Source: G963677445 sp963678275
GTDB taxonomy: Bacteria > Bacteroidota > Ignavibacteria > Ignavibacteriales > Melioribacteraceae
Length of the DNA stretch: 64,000 nucleotides
Assembly: GCA_963678275.1 (NCBI GenBank)
Contig: OY782765.1
Coordinates: 5,456,001 to 5,520,000 of the forward strand
Reading direction: 5' to 3'
The position numbers and the translations under genes were made by a program. The notes beneath the pieces are model-generated. The model was not told the DNA's origin, searched no databases, and saw nothing but the letters and a program-made list of their open reading frames with translations. Within the stretch, counting starts at the first letter, position 1. Each line of letters starts with the position of its first letter. Shown one piece after another: positions 8,862-17,160 of the stretch.

Positions 8862-9400
8862 CAGGCTCTTACCAACACACTAACGCCAACATGTTGAGGA
8901 TAATCCAGGGAGCAAAATTTGTCAAAAAGCCCGCCAATAACATGTTGCCGATAGACAGGCCGCGATTCTAAATACATAAGCTGATGGAGTAAGAAAAAGA
9001 AAAGTTATCGGTTAGCTCAAGGATAGTCCTCCCCCGTCTTCAAAGAAAAACACTTTGAATCCACCCCTCTGCCACTGGCATCCCCGACAAAAGGACTGTC
9101 GGGGCGAAGGGGGATATTTATCGATAATCCCGAGCAATCAAAATATCCCCCTTCGGCCCCATGGGGATGCAAGCAAGGGGGTGGCCCCGATGTGTTTTTC
9201 GTCGGGGACGGGGGAGGACACACCTCGAGTAACTACGAAACTTATACCTGGCAATAAAACTTTCTACTTGCTGATAAATTTCTTACCAATTTTCGTAGAA
9301 TTTAATTTCTTATTGAATAAATTACCCCCCATTTTGCCAGGGAACTCTTTCCCTTTAGGGCGTTTTCCTCAAGCTCTGCCTGGGGAAAATTTAGTAACCT
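8862..9400. repeat. Composite repeat E, copy 1 (inverted partner at 45486-45964)
   Basis: The whole stretch is an inverted copy of 45486-45964. It contains a ~105-bp block with two AACATGTT palindromes (8890s and 8940s). A long foldback framed by GTCCTCCCCCGTC and GACGGGGGAGGAC follows, then a block ending near TGCCTGGGGAAAATT. This copy has extra sequence inside the foldback (around 9065-9200). Frames inside (for example 9055-9441) share translated stretches with the other copy only because the DNA is repeated. Confidence 0.8.
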
Positions 9401-9437
9401 TATTTAACGGAATTTTCTATCGGCCGCAGGGCAAAAC

Positions 9438-12140
9438 TTAATAATAATAACCGATGGAGAAATAGAAAAGCACATCCCCCCAGACGAGTGTGTTTTTGGC
9501 CGAGATATTTTTAAAAATAAAGCTGCGTCCTACCGAAAGATCAGCCGGCCCTACCGGTGTGTCGAGTGAAATAGTGGTGCCAATTCCATGTCTGAGGTCC
9601 TTGAATCTTATTTCCTCTTTGTTAATCCATACCGAACCGAGATCATAGCGGAATTTCAGATAAGCGTCAAAAAAGATTTTGAAGGGAAGATCGAGCCTGT
9701 ACTCGGCTGAGGAGGTCATGATCTGTCTTCCTCTGTAATCATGTTCATGCAGACCAAAGAACTGGTTTTGCCCGCCAAGTGAAAAATGCTGACTAAGGGG
9801 GAGGGTTTCATCGGCAATTCCGAGAACAAAACGGGCGCTGAATGTGCTTTGTTGTGAAATACTGAAAAAACTTTTATAATCGAGAAAAAATTTCGCGTAG
9901 CTTATATCACTGATAAAAAAGGGCTGGGCGGTTTCATAATAACTTTTGATAAGGAAACCTCCTTTCGGGAAAGGATATCTGTCCTGCGAATCAACATTCA
10001 GGCTCAGGCGCAGACTTGTAATATTTTGTTTATAAGTTTCACCGGTATAATCTTTTTTATTCGCGATTTCATCTTTCTGGATTTTTCCCTCAATAAGTAA
10101 ATTACCGAATTTTTCCACCTGGGTACCCACACCTACGCTCGCTCCGTAATGAATCTGGCGGTATTCTCCATCCCGTTTTCTGGAAAACCTGTTGTCGGGG
10201 GTGTTTGGTTTATTTTTGTAGGAATAAACATCAATAAAATTATAGAATGCTTTAATCTTGTAAGTGAAGTAAGAATCGAAAATCCGGTTGGCTTTGTGTT
10301 CGGCCAGATAAGAGCGGGTCCTTTCACCATAGGAAAATTGGGCGCCTATTTCTGTTCCTGTTCCCAGGAGGTTTTCATCCCTGACATCCAGCAGCACCTG
10401 GGCGAAATTTTCATTATCAATACGCAAACCAAAACGGATAAGACTCGAAATCTTCTCCTGAAGTTTAAGAATAATTTCTGTCTGGCCGTTTGTTCCTGCT
10501 ATTTCCATTTCAATCTGCTCAAAAAGATTTGTGCTCCGAAGATTTGTCAGCCCCTTTTCTGCTTTAAAATAGTCGAAATATTCACCTTCAGCCAGTGGAA
10601 ATTCCCTGGTGATTATTCCCTTTTCTGTTCTCAGATCACCTTTTATGGTTATTTTGCTTATTTTACCTTCATCAAAGGTCAGATCGAGAACACCGGAAGC
10701 GGGGAAGAAGTAAAAATATTCGAGGGTTGCCAGACTATAGCCCCCCTTGCGGTATTGATTGATCACCCGAAGAACTGCTTCGAGAAGTTTTTTTCCGTTA
10801 TAGGGTTTATTAAGAATAGCGGAGAAAGACTTTTCAACAAACTGTGAATCAATAAGTGTAATTCCCGAGATTTTAATCTTACTGACAACAGTGTTTTTTT
10901 CGGGAATAATTTCTATCCATGTGGAATCCCCGGCTTCAGTAATTTTTGCCTCGGCATTCTGAAGACCGCCTCCTTCTATCATTTTGCCGGCAGCGCATAA
11001 AATATCATGGTTGGAAACCGAATCCATTCCTGAAAATCTTCCGAAATAGATATCTATCATTTCCTTATCGATTCCTGAAAACCTGGGGTTTTTATAAAAC
11101 TTCTTTACCGAACTCTGTTTGTCTGAGAAAAAAGCGCTGACAGATTCCTTAAGTGAATCGACGACATTTATAGTGGAGTTATAGCCGGCGTCAATGAAAT
11201 CTTTTATCATCGCGAAATCTGAATTGGAGTTATCCCCAAGTTCCGGCTCAATTACAAGATCGGCATTATCAAGCTGCGAAGTGTTTAATATCTGCATCGG
11301 TATGCTGACAAGCTGATCGGCAATGTTCCAGGGGAATTTAAGTTCATCGTAATTATAGAGAGGGCTTGTTGAGTTGACGGCAAAAATGTAATCAGCGTTA
11401 AGAGACCTCGCGACAGAAACGGGGATATTAGCGACAAGACCGCCATCGACCAGGAGCAGGTCGCCAACCTTTACCGGAGCCAGCAAAAAAGAAACACTTG
11501 ATGAGGATCTCATAGCGAGGCTTAATGGTCCGCGGTCCAGCACAACAGTTTTCCCCGAAACAAGATCGGTGCTGACCGCCCTGTATTTATAGAGCAGATC
11601 ATTAAAATTTTCTTTAACGTGAACCGGGGCGTTAAGGGTAAGAAGTGTTAAAAAATTCGCTATTTTCTGGCCGGTATTAAAAGATGTCGGCACAACAGGG
11701 GTGAATCCATCCAGCCTGAGGGCGAAAATAGCTTTATCCTCAGTAATTTTCTGATCGATAAAGAGTTCCCTTCTGTCAGTTTTGCCGAATGAGAAAAAAT
11801 CATCCCAGGGGGCGTTTAAAATAATTGAATCGAGCTGAGCGACAGAATAACCGGCAGAATAGAGCCCGCCGACGACACTTCCCATACTTGTTCCGGCGAT
11901 GATATCGATATCGATATTATTTTCTTCGAGCGCTTTAATCACACCCAGTTGGGAAATGCTTCTCGCACCTCCTCCGCTCAGAACAAGAGCCATTCTCGGG
12001 AAACCTTTTACCTGCTTTATTTCGATTCCGAATGCCGTGGTATCGAGATAAACTTCGGGACGCAGGATTTCGGTTACCTGCGCCCTGTTATTAAAGCTCA
12101 GAGTGATAAGAAAAAGGAATATTATTCCGGTTCGTTTCAT
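9438..12140 (-). CDS. Patatin-like phospholipase fused to POTRA/BamA-type barrel (type Vd autotransporter, PlpD-like)
   Basis: 900 residues with signal peptide ~1-20. The patatin domain (~48-330) shows the oxyanion-hole GGGAR at 56-60, nucleophile S85 in GTSMG, and the catalytic Asp D232 in VDGG, so the Ser-Asp dyad is intact. A POTRA-like region (~415-565) and a 16-strand-type barrel with repeated aromatic-ended strands run to the terminal VLFYFSIGYYY. By family knowledge the barrel anchors the protein and the lipase faces outside or is released. It follows yidC by 26 bp on the same strand, so it may ride on the rpmH-rnpA-yidC transcript. A repeat element starts right after its stop. Confidence 0.92.
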   Translation of the reverse strand: MKRTGIIFLFLITLSFNNRAQVTEILRPEVYLDTTAFGIEIKQVKGFPRMALVLSGGGARSISQLGVIKALEENNIDIDIIAGTSMGSVVGGLYSAGYSVAQLDSIILNAPWDDFFSFGKTDRRELFIDQKITEDKAIFALRLDGFTPVVPTSFNTGQKIANFLTLLTLNAPVHVKENFNDLLYKYRAVSTDLVSGKTVVLDRGPLSLAMRSSSSVSFLLAPVKVGDLLLVDGGLVANIPVSVARSLNADYIFAVNSTSPLYNYDELKFPWNIADQLVSIPMQILNTSQLDNADLVIEPELGDNSNSDFAMIKDFIDAGYNSTINVVDSLKESVSAFFSDKQSSVKKFYKNPRFSGIDKEMIDIYFGRFSGMDSVSNHDILCAAGKMIEGGGLQNAEAKITEAGDSTWIEIIPEKNTVVSKIKISGITLIDSQFVEKSFSAILNKPYNGKKLLEAVLRVINQYRKGGYSLATLEYFYFFPASGVLDLTFDEGKISKITIKGDLRTEKGIITREFPLAEGEYFDYFKAEKGLTNLRSTNLFEQIEMEIAGTNGQTEIILKLQEKISSLIRFGLRIDNENFAQVLLDVRDENLLGTGTEIGAQFSYGERTRSYLAEHKANRIFDSYFTYKIKAFYNFIDVYSYKNKPNTPDNRFSRKRDGEYRQIHYGASVGVGTQVEKFGNLLIEGKIQKDEIANKKDYTGETYKQNITSLRLSLNVDSQDRYPFPKGGFLIKSYYETAQPFFISDISYAKFFLDYKSFFSISQQSTFSARFVLGIADETLPLSQHFSLGGQNQFFGLHEHDYRGRQIMTSSAEYRLDLPFKIFFDAYLKFRYDLGSVWINKEEIRFKDLRHGIGTTISLDTPVGPADLSVGRSFIFKNISAKNTLVWGDVLFYFSIGYYY

Positions 12141-12166
12141 CTGCTACCTGATAATTAATGAAATTA

Positions 12167-14053
12167 TCAGAATTTACGTTTTTTAGGCTTCTTACCTTTT
12201 TGTGCGTCTTTCTGAAGTTGCGCCTGCTTTTCGGCGTTTTCCATCATTTTCTGCATGAAACCTTTTTTCTGTTTCGTTTTCTCAACAGGTTTAAGTTCCC
12301 CATCCTTTTTAGATTTATTGATGTAACTCTGCTGTAAAACACTGAGGATGTTAAACATAAAATAATAGAGATTCAATCCTGAAGAGAAGCTCATGAAAAG
12401 GAAGGTGAACATGACAGGCATCATATAAACCATCGCTTTCTGGCTTTGATTTTGAACCGACATTTTCTGCTGGAGGAACATCGCGACACCAAGCATCAGA
12501 GCCAGTCCGCTTATTTTATCTATGCCAAAAAGAGGCAGTTTAAATGGCAGTGTATAAATAACATCGGGTGAAGAGAGATTAGTTATCCAGAGGATAAAAG
12601 GTTCATGCCTGATCTCAATTGTCACATTAAAAAAGGTGAACAACGCAAAAAGAATAGGCATCTGGAGCACCATGGGCAGACATCCCCCCATGGGGTTGAC
12701 CCCGTAGGTTGAGTATAGTTTCATCTGCTCCTTCTGCATCCGGGCCTGATCATCGGCATACTTTTTCTTCATCTCCTCTATTTTAGGCTGGAGAAGCTGC
12801 ATTCTCTTCATCGACTGATAACTTTTTTTCGTCAGAGGATAAAGGACAATTTTAATGATGATAGAAAGAACAATAATTACAAAGCCGTAATTGGGTATAA
12901 ACTTATGCAGGAAGGTAAATAATGGCAGTAGCACATATTCTGAAATGGGACGTGTAATAAAACTAAGTCCCATAAAACTTCCAAAATCATAAAAGGCATT
13001 GAAGTTACGATTATATTCGCCGAGAATATCATATTTCATCGGGCCGATATAAACGAGGAAAGAATCCTTCTGCCGCTTTTGGTTTTTGAGTGGGACCTTC
13101 AGATGCGCGGCATAATACTCCCGGTCGCCGACAGCCTGGTTTTTTGTGTGCTCTCCCCTGAAATAAGCGCCGCCGTCTGTTTCAGGATTTTCGGGGGCAA
13201 TAAAAATGCCGAAGTATTTATTTCTTATCCCGACCCAGTCAATTTTCCCGTTCAGATCTTTTGTCTCAACTTCACCCTCGGAAGAAGCGTCGATAGAAAT
13301 ATACTCCTCGCCCGAATAAACACCGGCTTTGGAATAGTTCGCTTCATCGACCGAATTTTCCTCGACAAAATTAATACCATTCATCCACGCGAGATCGTAA
13401 GACATTCCGCTGAGCACATCCTGCATATTATCGAAGATCACATCAGCTTTCAGTCCATAGTCATTTCCGTAAAACTTAAATCTTTTGGTAACCGATTTAA
13501 ATTCCTCAATATTAAATGTGAAGTCTATGGTCAGAGAATCATCGCCTGAAATTTTATAATAATAACCATTCAGAGATGGAATGAATGGAAGCTTTGAGGT
13601 GTTAATTTTTTTACCCTGGCTGGTAACAAAAACCAGGTCAAAATCGCCGCCGCTCATTGATGTGTTGATCAACTGAACATATTGTTTATAAAAAGGAACG
13701 GTATCGGGCAGGGAGCTGTAGTACCAGGTATTATAATCTTTAAGAAAATACCTTCGCATTCTGCCTCCCAGGGTGGTGAATTCCATCCTGATGAGGTCGG
13801 TTTCAATTGTTATTATTTTTTCCTTTAAGCTGTCGGCGCTGAAAAGGGAGTCGGTTTCAACTCTGGCAGCTCTTGCCGCGGCTTCCTTTTCAGCTTTTTC
13901 TTCAGCGAGCTTTTGAAGCTCCTTCTGTTTTTCAACCATCAGTGAATCGGTAACACGTTGATCCGGTGTCACAGGTTCAGGCTGATTAAAATAAAGCCAT
14001 ACTACAAGCACCAATCCTATAAGCACAAAAGCCAGGGTTGTTTGTTTGTCCAT
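12167..14053 (-). CDS. yidC: Membrane protein insertase YidC/Oxa1
   Basis: 628 residues. N-terminal membrane anchor (~6-20, LAFVLIGLVLVVWLYF), a charged Lys/Glu/Ala-rich stretch, then the large periplasmic beta domain (~70-345) of Gram-negative YidC. The conserved insertase core follows: helices from ~365, the YPLTKKSYQSMKRMQ coupling region with cytoplasmic coiled loop, the QMPILFALF segment, and late helices to ~580. A Lys-rich tail (KKGKKPKKRKF) suits ribosome binding. It works alone or with SecYEG to insert inner-membrane proteins. The position after rpmH and rnpA is the standard one; yidD is absent from the 62-bp gap. Confidence 0.97.
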   Translation of the reverse strand: MDKQTTLAFVLIGLVLVVWLYFNQPEPVTPDQRVTDSLMVEKQKELQKLAEEKAEKEAAARAARVETDSLFSADSLKEKIITIETDLIRMEFTTLGGRMRRYFLKDYNTWYYSSLPDTVPFYKQYVQLINTSMSGGDFDLVFVTSQGKKINTSKLPFIPSLNGYYYKISGDDSLTIDFTFNIEEFKSVTKRFKFYGNDYGLKADVIFDNMQDVLSGMSYDLAWMNGINFVEENSVDEANYSKAGVYSGEEYISIDASSEGEVETKDLNGKIDWVGIRNKYFGIFIAPENPETDGGAYFRGEHTKNQAVGDREYYAAHLKVPLKNQKRQKDSFLVYIGPMKYDILGEYNRNFNAFYDFGSFMGLSFITRPISEYVLLPLFTFLHKFIPNYGFVIIVLSIIIKIVLYPLTKKSYQSMKRMQLLQPKIEEMKKKYADDQARMQKEQMKLYSTYGVNPMGGCLPMVLQMPILFALFTFFNVTIEIRHEPFILWITNLSSPDVIYTLPFKLPLFGIDKISGLALMLGVAMFLQQKMSVQNQSQKAMVYMMPVMFTFLFMSFSSGLNLYYFMFNILSVLQQSYINKSKKDGELKPVEKTKQKKGFMQKMMENAEKQAQLQKDAQKGKKPKKRKF

Positions 14054-14115
14054 AAAAATACCGCCTGATTATATTCAATTATAATTATTACATGAAGTAT
14101 TCAGGGGGGGGGTAA

Positions 14116-14517
14116 CTAACTTATCCCCGAGGCAATTTTTTTCAGAAGTCCGGTAAACTCACCGGAAACATCATTCAGGGATGGTTTTTTGTTTTTTTTC
14201 TGATTAAGAAAATAAGGAGAAAAAACAATGAAGATCATCCGGTTTTCCAGCGTTCTGTTGTTCGTAAGTATTTCTTTATTAAGCCGGTAAGACTCGCGCA
14301 ATAACCTCTTAACCCTGTTGCGCCAAACTGCCTTACCCGCCTTCCTATATACGGCAAATGCCACTTTGATCTCCGGAGGACCTTCGTGGCATGTGGAATA
14401 AAAGACTGCTTTTATTTTTCGTGATGAAGAATAGACTGTCCTGCCTTTGCTGTAAATCAGTCTGAATTCATTACGCTTTTTGATCCTCTCTGATTTCGAA
14501 AGACCAAATCGCTTCAA
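14116..14517 (-). CDS. rnpA: Ribonuclease P protein component
   Basis: 133 residues, starting with TTG at 14517, 5 bp after the rpmH stop. The N-terminal LSKSERIKKRNEFRLIYSKG and the signature with basic helix KAGKAVWRNRVKRLLRESYR are diagnostic. It binds the RNase P RNA (not found in this window) for 5' maturation of tRNAs. No strong ribosome site precedes the TTG, so translation is probably coupled to rpmH. The tail is slightly longer than usual. A run of about ten G's lies just past the stop. Confidence 0.95.
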   Translation of the reverse strand: MKRFGLSKSERIKKRNEFRLIYSKGRTVYSSSRKIKAVFYSTCHEGPPEIKVAFAVYRKAGKAVWRNRVKRLLRESYRLNKEILTNNRTLENRMIFIVFSPYFLNQKKNKKPSLNDVSGEFTGLLKKIASGIS

Positions 14518-14522
14518 TGGAA

Positions 14523-14666
14523 TTATTCATCACTTACTGATAATTTTTTCCTTCCTTTTGCTCTTCTTCTTGCCAATACCTTACGTCCATTCTTGGTTGC
14601 CATACGAGCGCGAAAACCATGTTTATTCTTTCTTCTCCTGTTGCTGGGCTGAAATGTCCTTTTCAT
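14523..14666 (-). CDS. rpmH: 50S ribosomal protein L34
   Basis: 47 residues, read directly from the minus strand: MKRTFQPSNRRRKNKHGFRA at the start, then RMATKNGRKVLARRRAKG and a short KKLSVSDE tail. This is a full-length L34. It heads the rpmH-rnpA-yidC operon. The divergent neighbour is a TIGR01777 epimerase rather than dnaA, so the classical dnaA-rpmH origin arrangement is not present here. Confidence 0.96.
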   Translation of the reverse strand: MKRTFQPSNRRRKNKHGFRARMATKNGRKVLARRRAKGRKKLSVSDE

Positions 14667-14902
14667 CGTCTAACCTTAATTTTTGCAAAAGTCTAAATTT
14701 AATTAATCAAAGGGAATTATTCAAACAATATTTTGAAATGGCAAACTTTAAATTTGCGGAACTAATTTGTATTATCCAACCATTAAATTAAATAAAATCA
14801 GTTATTTAAGACAAATTTTCCCCGATATTTATTTTTATTCTTCACCGGGGATTTCTAAATTGTTCTAATGGTATGACATATTCCTGAATGGGAGAAGATA
14901 AA
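14667..14902. promoter_or_regulatory. Divergent promoter region between rpmH and the epimerase gene
   Basis: 236 bp, very AT-rich, carrying the outward promoters of both genes by position. A CCCCG/CGGGG foldback around 14819-14850 could be a terminator or attenuator. No convincing DnaA-box cluster was seen. Confidence 0.45.
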
Positions 14903-15817
14903 ATGAAAAAAGTTGTGATAACCGGCGCGACAGGACTTATTGGTAAAAATCTTGTTGAAAAGTTGAAAAAGGAGGGGTATTATGTGATTGTTTTCAGCAG
15001 GGATGAAGAGAACGCGAAAAATAAATTACCTGACGCTGATGAGTTTATACGGTTTCCAGAAGGAAGTACATGGAAAGAAAAAGTAACGGAGGCAGATTGT
15101 ATAATAAATCTTGCCGGCGAAAATATCGCTTCGGGACGATGGACCCAAAGAAAAAAAGAAAAGTTAAGAAGCAGCAGAATAGGGACTACGAATAAACTTG
15201 TTGAGGTTATTAAAGGATCAGCGAATAAACCGGGAGTTTTTATTTCCGCTTCCGCTGTGGGGTATTACGGATATTCAGAGAGTGAAGAATTCACTGAAGA
15301 TTCTCCGGCAGGAACCGGATTTCTCGCGGAACTTACACACAAATGGGAAAATGAGGCGAACAAAATTGAGGGGGGAGAAACAAGAGTGGTCATTCCGAGA
15401 ATCGGTGTTGTGCTATCCGGTGAAGGGGGAGCGCTGAAAAAAATGCTTCCCGCTTTTAAACTGTTTCTCGGCGGACCTATCGGGAATGGCAGGCAATGGT
15501 TTCCCTGGATTCACACAGATGATCTGACCGGTATTATTCTTAAAATGATTGAGGATGAAACGATGGAAGGGGTTTATAACGCGGTCGCGCCCGAATATGT
15601 AAAGGCTGGTGATTTTGCCCGCGCGCTCGGGAAAGTTCTGAAGCGCCCCGCATTATTTCCCGTGCCGGTATTCGCTCTCAGATTATTATTCGGCGAGGGA
15701 GCCGAATCCATGAGCAAAGGTCAAAAGGTAATTCCCGAGAGGCTGGTTGAATCAGGATATAAATTCAAATTTGAAAAACTTAGCCGATCTTTACAAGACA
15801 TTTTGCGGAGCGATTAA
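14903..15817 (+). CDS. TIGR01777-family NAD(P)-dependent epimerase (SDR39U1/YfcH-like)
   Basis: 304 residues from the ATG at 14903; GGAGAAG sits 5 bp before it, while an ATG at 14888 would leave this ribosome site inside the gene. The Rossmann motif is VVITGATGLIGKNLVEKL at the N terminus. NLAGENIASGRWTQRKKEKL and SASAVGYYG are family signatures, and the C-terminal ~50 residues resemble DUF1731. The substrate of this family is not established. It stands alone on the plus strand and is followed by repeats. Confidence 0.92.
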   Translation: MKKVVITGATGLIGKNLVEKLKKEGYYVIVFSRDEENAKNKLPDADEFIRFPEGSTWKEKVTEADCIINLAGENIASGRWTQRKKEKLRSSRIGTTNKLVEVIKGSANKPGVFISASAVGYYGYSESEEFTEDSPAGTGFLAELTHKWENEANKIEGGETRVVIPRIGVVLSGEGGALKKMLPAFKLFLGGPIGNGRQWFPWIHTDDLTGIILKMIEDETMEGVYNAVAPEYVKAGDFARALGKVLKRPALFPVPVFALRLLFGEGAESMSKGQKVIPERLVESGYKFKFEKLSRSLQDILRSD

Positions 15818-16361
15818 TCCGTTAACAGTTAATTTCTGCGCAAAATGGCAAGATTGGAATTAATAATTAATAATTAATAATTAATAATGAATAATTGAAA
15901 CAGCAAAGACTACCGCAGATTTTTCTGATTTCCCTGATTGAGGGGGAAGAAAGGCCACGAAATCACTAATACTCCAAATCCCACAAAAAAGCTTAAAAGA
16001 ACCTTATGATTGATTTTTTAACCTTAGCAGCAGGTGACCACAAGACAAATTTCAACCTTATTGCCTTATAAAAAGCAGGGATTTTCACCATATTGTTTGT
16101 TTATCTCCATGGGACTTGTGGGACAAAGGGGACAACAGGATTATAAGATTATTTTTCGGTATCGTTTTAAAAATCAGGTTAAAAGTACGATGCCCGGGTT
16201 GGTCACGGCGGCGGGATTGTTCATTTTGTCCCGGGACTGGGATTATTCCGTTAGAAGTTAAATTCTACGCGAAATGATAAAATTTTTCAAAAATATTAGC
16301 CGGTGGTTGAGCGGAGTCGAAACCAGCGGCGGCAGCTTCGACTCGCCGGGTCGGACCAGCC
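15818..16361 (+). repeat. Connector, spacer module A and GC-rich foldback
   Basis: Begins with connector TTTCTGCGCAAAATGGCAAG, then module A (TTAATAATTAATAATGAATAA ... TTTTTAACCTTAGCAGCAGG, to about 16035). Sequence resembling 3490-3660 follows (CCGGGTTGGTCACGGCGGCG), then another connector at 16243-16280. Last comes a GC-rich inverted repeat: GCCGGTGG...CGGAGTCGAA against TTCGACTCG...CCAGCCACCGG. The last unit abuts the truncated gene at 16362, and its relatives lie at 21038, 54583 and 55971. Confidence 0.7.
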
Positions 16362-17087
16362 ACCGGACTTTCGATTTCGGGAGAATATACACTTGAAGCG
16401 GATATTAAGATCGATTCCGCGGCGTCAATAGTAGTGCAAAATGGCGGCGATATTGTCCTCGACGGGGGCAACCTCTATTTTTCTTCCTGGGACAGCTCTC
16501 TTGTGATTATGGAATATAACAACCATCCGAAACTTGTATGGGGAGTTAACACCTGGATAGATTCACTCGATTATTACAAAATTTACCGTAAAACAGGCGC
16601 CGGCGCATGGAGTTTCCTTGCGAGCGCCGATTCCAATTATTATATTGATGATTATTATACTATCTATGGAGGAATTGGCGATTCAATACTGGTTCAGTAT
16701 AAAGTGACAGCTTATGGGGAAATAAATGGCCGACCGGGAGAATCGGGATATACAAATACTGTCGAAAAATTTGTAAATACGGGTGAAGCTAATAAAAGAA
16801 ACTCCGGAAACCACAGGCTGCCGACTGTATTTGATCTGCGGAATAATTATCCCAACCCCTTTAATCCTGAAACAAGGATAAAATTCCAGTTGCCGGAAAA
16901 CGCTGATATAAGTTTAATCATTTATGATATACTGGGAAGCAGGGTGGAAGTGTTACATGATGGTCCAATAAACGCCGGGTATTATGAAAAAACATTCAAA
17001 CCGGAAGGGCTCGCGTCGGGAGTATATCTCTGCCGGATGCAGGCGCCGAAGTTTAATAAATCTATAAAATTGATATATATCAAATAG
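16362..17087 (+). pseudogene. 5'-truncated secreted protein with type IX-style sorting domain
   Basis: The reading frame is protein-like from about 16362 (LSISGEYTLEADIKIDSAAS) with no start codon, ribosome site or signal peptide. It begins exactly where a GC-rich repeat ends, so the 5' part seems lost by insertion or deletion. The remaining ~240 residues contain a repetitive-motif end, a fibronectin-III-like domain (PKLVWGVNTWIDSLDYYKIYR) and a complete sorting domain (NYPNPFNPETRIKF ... ASGVYLCRM). A GTG at 16434 could start a 217-residue frame, but that product would lack an export signal. Its 3' end is part of the 2.05-kb tandem duplication. Confidence 0.7.
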
Positions 17088-17096
17088 TTATAAATG

Positions 17097-17136
17097 AAAC
17101 CTCTGAGGTTTTCAAAACCTCAGAGGTTTGTTTTTA
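17097..17136 (+). terminator. Rho-independent terminator after the truncated gene
   Basis: Perfect stem AAACCTCTGAGGTTTT / AAAACCTCAGAGGTTT with a 1-nt centre, followed by GTTTTTA. An identical structure occurs at 19151 as part of the tandem duplication. Confidence 0.85.
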
Positions 17137-17160
17137 TAGTAATATCGGGAAATGAACAAA

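Noticed and set aside
9055..9441. 128-codon frame shared with 45377-45697
   Set aside because: Similarity comes from the inverted DNA repeat; the frames differ in length and ends and look like no known protein.
10149..10847. 232-codon plus-strand frame
   Set aside because: Antisense to the patatin/barrel gene; composition is that of a shadow frame.
14667..14902. Chromosomal origin near rpmH
   Set aside because: No dnaA gene and no convincing DnaA-box cluster; the neighbour is an epimerase gene.
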